From NCBI RefSeq assembly GCF_963422545.1, contig NZ_OY730263.1, positions 1-64,000 of the forward strand: a DNA stretch of 64,000 nucleotides, written 5' to 3'. This stretch comes from an uncultured Flavobacterium sp. (GTDB lineage Bacteria > Bacteroidota > Bacteroidia > Flavobacteriales > Flavobacteriaceae). A model generated the notes under the pieces. It was given only the letters and a program-made list of their open reading frames with translations, was not told where the DNA came from and ran no database searches. Shown here piece after piece: positions 61,521 to 64,000 of this stretch. The first letter of the stretch is position 1. Every line of letters starts with the position of its first letter. Position numbers and translations under genes: made by a program.

Positions 61521-62747
61521 ATGAAAGATTTATTACAGCAATTTGAAAATAAAGCACCTGAAATTGTTTTTAACTGGAAAGATTCTGAAACAGAAGCTGA
61601 AGGATGGACCGTTATTAATTCACTACGTGGAGGAGCTGCAGGTGGAGGAACAAGAATGAGAAAAGGCTTAGATATGAATGAAGTTTTATCATTGGCCAAA
61701 ACTATGGAAGTTAAATTTTCGGTTTCAGGACCTGCAATTGGCGGTGCTAAATCAGGAATAAACTTTGACCCAAATGACCCTCGCAAAAAAGGAGTTTTGC
61801 AACGTTGGTACAAAGCGGTTTCGCCTTTATTAAAAAGTTACTACGGAACTGGTGGAGATTTGAACGTAGATGAAATTCACGAAGTAATCCCGATGACGGA
61901 AGAATGTGGTGTTTGGCATCCGCAGGAAGGTGTTTTTAACGGACACTTTAAACCAACTGAAGCTGACAAAATTAATAGAATCGGACAATTACGTCAAGGT
62001 GTTATTAAGGTTATCGAAAACCCAAAATTCTCACCGGATGTTACCAGAAAATATACAGTTGCCGATATGATTACCGGTTACGGTGTTGCCGAAGCTGTTC
62101 GTCATTTCTACGCTACTTATGGCGGAGAAATTAAAGGCAAAAAAGCTATTGTACAAGGTTTTGGAAATGTAGGTTCTGCAGCTGCTTTTTACCTGGCAGA
62201 AATGGGCGCAAAAGTTATTGGAATTATTGATCGCGATGGCGGATTAATTAAAGAAGATGGTTTTTCTTTTGAAGAAATCAGAACTTTATTTTTGAATAAA
62301 GACGGAAACAAATTAGTTGCCGACAATATGATTCCGTTTGAAGAAATCAACTCAAAAATATGGACAATTGGTGCCGAAATTTTCACACCTTGTGCCGCTT
62401 CAAGATTGGTTACTCAAGGTCAAATTGATAATTTAATTGCAAACGGATTAGAGGTAATCTCTTGTGGTGCAAATGTTCCTTTTGCTGACAAAGAAATTTT
62501 CTTCGGATCTATTATGGAAGAAGTGGATCGTAAAGTGAGTTTGATTCCTGATTTTATTTCGAACTGCGGAATGGCGAGAGTTTTTGCTTATTTCATGGAG
62601 AAAAAAGTTCAAATGACGGATGAAGCTATTTTTAATGATACATCAGAAATTATAAAAAATGCGATTGTAAAAGCGCACGCTTTAAACGCATCAAAAACAA
62701 ATATCAGTGCAACTGCTTTCGAAATTGCATTGAAACAATTAGTATAA
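61521..62747 (+). CDS. Glu/Leu/Phe/Val dehydrogenase family protein
   Basis: 408 residues. The NAD(P)-dependent oxidative deaminase core has the catalytic-region lysine in GPAIGGAKSGINFDP and the dinucleotide motif VQGFGNVGSAAAFYL near residues 212-226. The C-terminal hinge has ISCGANVPFAD. The segments differ from hexameric glutamate dehydrogenase, and branched-chain amino acids are possible substrates; this cannot be settled by eye. A TTTGCG repeat region follows. Confidence 0.9.
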   Translation: MKDLLQQFENKAPEIVFNWKDSETEAEGWTVINSLRGGAAGGGTRMRKGLDMNEVLSLAKTMEVKFSVSGPAIGGAKSGINFDPNDPRKKGVLQRWYKAVSPLLKSYYGTGGDLNVDEIHEVIPMTEECGVWHPQEGVFNGHFKPTEADKINRIGQLRQGVIKVIENPKFSPDVTRKYTVADMITGYGVAEAVRHFYATYGGEIKGKKAIVQGFGNVGSAAAFYLAEMGAKVIGIIDRDGGLIKEDGFSFEEIRTLFLNKDGNKLVADNMIPFEEINSKIWTIGAEIFTPCAASRLVTQGQIDNLIANGLEVISCGANVPFADKEIFFGSIMEEVDRKVSLIPDFISNCGMARVFAYFMEKKVQMTDEAIFNDTSEIIKNAIVKAHALNASKTNISATAFEIALKQLV

Positions 62748-62768
62748 TTTAGTTTATACTTTAATTCT

Positions 62769-62806
62769 AAACGGATCAAATACCTTTATTTGGTCCGTTT
62801 TTTTTT
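62769..62806 (+). terminator. Terminator after the dehydrogenase gene
   Basis: AAACGGATCAAA/TTTGGTCCGTTT stem (one mismatch) followed by an eight-base T run. Confidence 0.7.
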
Positions 62807-63130
62807 ACCGCAAAGTCCACAAAGTTTTTTCGCAAAGTTCACAAAGCTTAATTTGAGTTGATTCTCAAGCAAAGTTCACAAAGCTGTTTGTAGTATATCT
62901 CGCAAAATCGCAAAGAAAAACTTTGCGACTCTGCGACTTTGCGAAAAATAAATTAGCGTGCTTTGTAGTTAATTTTTTGCCACAGATTTACACGAATTAA
63001 AACGGATTAACTGCTTTGTGAACTTAATAAACTTAGTTTAAAGCAACTCAACAAAACTTTGTGAACTTTGCGTAAATCTTTGCGAACTTTGCGGTTAATT
63101 TTTTACTACAGATTAGAAGCTAATGACCTT
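62807..63130. repeat. CGCAAAG / CTTTGCG repeat array
   Basis: Many copies of GCAAAGTTCACAAAG on the left and the reverse words TTTGTGAACTTTGCG on the right, then TTTGCGGTTAATTTTTTAC. The right half is closely similar to parts of the array at 23609-24075. There is no ORF. It fills most of the 470-base gap before tonB. Confidence 0.7.
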
Positions 63131-63217
63131 TGCGGTTAAATCTCTTCTTAGTTTCTAAACAATTTTTACTACTTTTAAACGTTTTTATTAAATACTATTA
63201 CAAAACTCAGAATCAAA

Positions 63218-64000
63218 ATGACTTCTACGGATTCTTCAGATAAAAAGAAATCTCTATTAATATCTACAGCAATTTATGCTGCTTTACTGTTGCTTTTATT
63301 TTTTATTCGTTTCTGGCCTCCTTATAATCCGGAGAACAATGTTGCGCTTGCTGAAGGCGGTGGCGGCGGTGGCGTAACGGTGAATTTTGGAGACAGTGAC
63401 TTAGGTTCAGGAGCAAATTATAAAAGTGAAGTTCTGGAAGTAAAAAACGAAACCAAACAAGCTCCGGCAAAGGCAACGCCTGACGAAGCTATAATTACTC
63501 AAGAAAACACAACTGATGCTAATGATGTAGTTATTCCGACAAAAGAGAAACCTAAAAAAGCAACTCCGGTTGTAAAACCTGAAACAAAACCTGTTCCTGA
63601 GAAGCCAAAGGTTTCTAATTCTACAAATGATGCTTTATCAAGCATTTTAAAAGGATCAAACAAAGGCGGTGATGGCGATGATAAAATTGCAGGAAATAAA
63701 GGAAAAGCTAACGGAAGTTTAAACTCTAACGGATATTACGGCTCTGGTGGTTCCGGTGGCGGAACTGGCGGAGGAAACGGAACAGGAAATGGTATTGGTA
63801 CCGGAAGCGGTTATGGAGCCGGAAGCGGCGGTGGTTCTGGCGGCGGATCAGGTTATTCTTTAGGAAACAGAAAAGCATTATCTAAACCTGCACCAAAATA
63901 TACTTGTGATGAAGCCGGAAAAGTAGTTGTAGAAGTGACAGTAGATCAAAACGGAAAAACTATAAGTGCAACTGCGGGAATAAAAGGCACAACAAATACA
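63218..64000 (+). CDS. tonB: Energy transducer TonB, 3' end missing
   Basis: 261 residues visible from the ATG at 63218; the frame is open at the window edge. An N-terminal membrane anchor (residues about 13-30, ISTAIYAALLLLLFFIRF) is followed by a periplasmic linker. This linker is Gly-rich with Pro/Lys/Glu segments (about 35-220), and the beginning of the C-terminal TonB domain is seen (CDEAGKVVVEVTVDQNGKTI). TonB transmits proton-motive energy from ExbB/ExbD to outer-membrane receptors such as that at 20923. The start is fixed because no other in-frame ATG precedes the anchor. Confidence 0.88.
   Translation, partial: MTSTDSSDKKKSLLISTAIYAALLLLLFFIRFWPPYNPENNVALAEGGGGGGVTVNFGDSDLGSGANYKSEVLEVKNETKQAPAKATPDEAIITQENTTDANDVVIPTKEKPKKATPVVKPETKPVPEKPKVSNSTNDALSSILKGSNKGGDGDDKIAGNKGKANGSLNSNGYYGSGGSGGGTGGGNGTGNGIGTGSGYGAGSGGGSGGGSGYSLGNRKALSKPAPKYTCDEAGKVVVEVTVDQNGKTISATAGIKGTTNT

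Overview
The window is chromosomal DNA of a Flavobacterium-like member of the Bacteroidota. The base composition is AT-rich. Several genes have the Bacteroidota promoter element TAnnTTTG in front of them, and Shine-Dalgarno sites are absent. The housekeeping gene set (obgE, a short adk with a separate hpt, purK-purE-M3 peptidase, single-chain gcvP, an S46 dipeptidyl peptidase, a TonB receptor and an open-ended tonB) fits that group. No tRNA, rRNA, CRISPR array, insertion sequence or prophage was seen.

Layout. 1-5.7 kb: the 3' part of rarA, then minus-strand genes for a secreted protein, a YjjG-type nucleotidase, RadC, Mpl and a TPR protein. 5.8-15.4 kb: a 2132-residue alpha-2-macroglobulin protein with an inserted TonB-plug-like segment, a DPP7-type S46 peptidase and a small outer-membrane barrel. 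15.5-19.3 kb: the minus-strand run hpt-adk-corC-obgE. 19.4-28.9 kb: a lipoprotein sugar dehydrogenase, a TonB receptor, a helical protein, purK, purE, an M3 peptidase and a SanA-like protein.

28.9-35.4 kb and 39.9-40.8 kb are accessory DNA, all on the minus strand. They encode a protein of no recognised family, a membrane-anchored CXXCH protein, a DUF1842-like protein, two large paralogues of unknown function and an AidA/PixA inclusion-body-type protein. Four of these genes are preceded, about 20-30 bases before their start codons, by copies of one conserved and probably structured leader. In at least one copy a good promoter sits upstream of it. This is the best candidate for an undescribed system in the window. 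The AidA segment lies between an intact SRPBCC gene and a truncated, about 97% identical second copy of that gene, which points to insertion or recombination.

35.7-39.8 kb: a plus-strand operon with a GbsR/MarR regulator, a membrane protein, a DUF2071 protein, a DCC-thioredoxin/membrane fusion, a TIGR01777 epimerase-like protein and the SRPBCC protein. A 24-bp palindrome occurs both before the regulator gene and just after it, suggesting autoregulation. 41.6-51.4 kb: small membrane and periplasmic proteins, a UbiA-like protein, gcvP, a FabH-like ketosynthase, a methyltransferase, a glycosyltransferase and an MlaE/MlaF transporter pair. 51.5-60.3 kb: a minus-strand run headed by a Crp/Fnr regulator with redox-related genes (peroxiredoxin-like, YHS, DoxX), then DinB, NRDE, ATP-grasp, LysE-like, M28, SDR and SprT-like genes, with an acyl-CoA dehydrogenase upstream. 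60.8-64 kb: a chalcone-isomerase-like protein, a glutamate/leucine-type dehydrogenase and the start of tonB.

The intergenic spaces carry several dispersed repeat families: CCCGACAG hairpins, ATTCCAAATTCCAA arrays, GCCACGAATT palindromes, TTTGCG arrays, CAGTCTCAG strings and CTCCAGCTTTAGCTGGAG hairpins. Two larger elements look like structured RNA.
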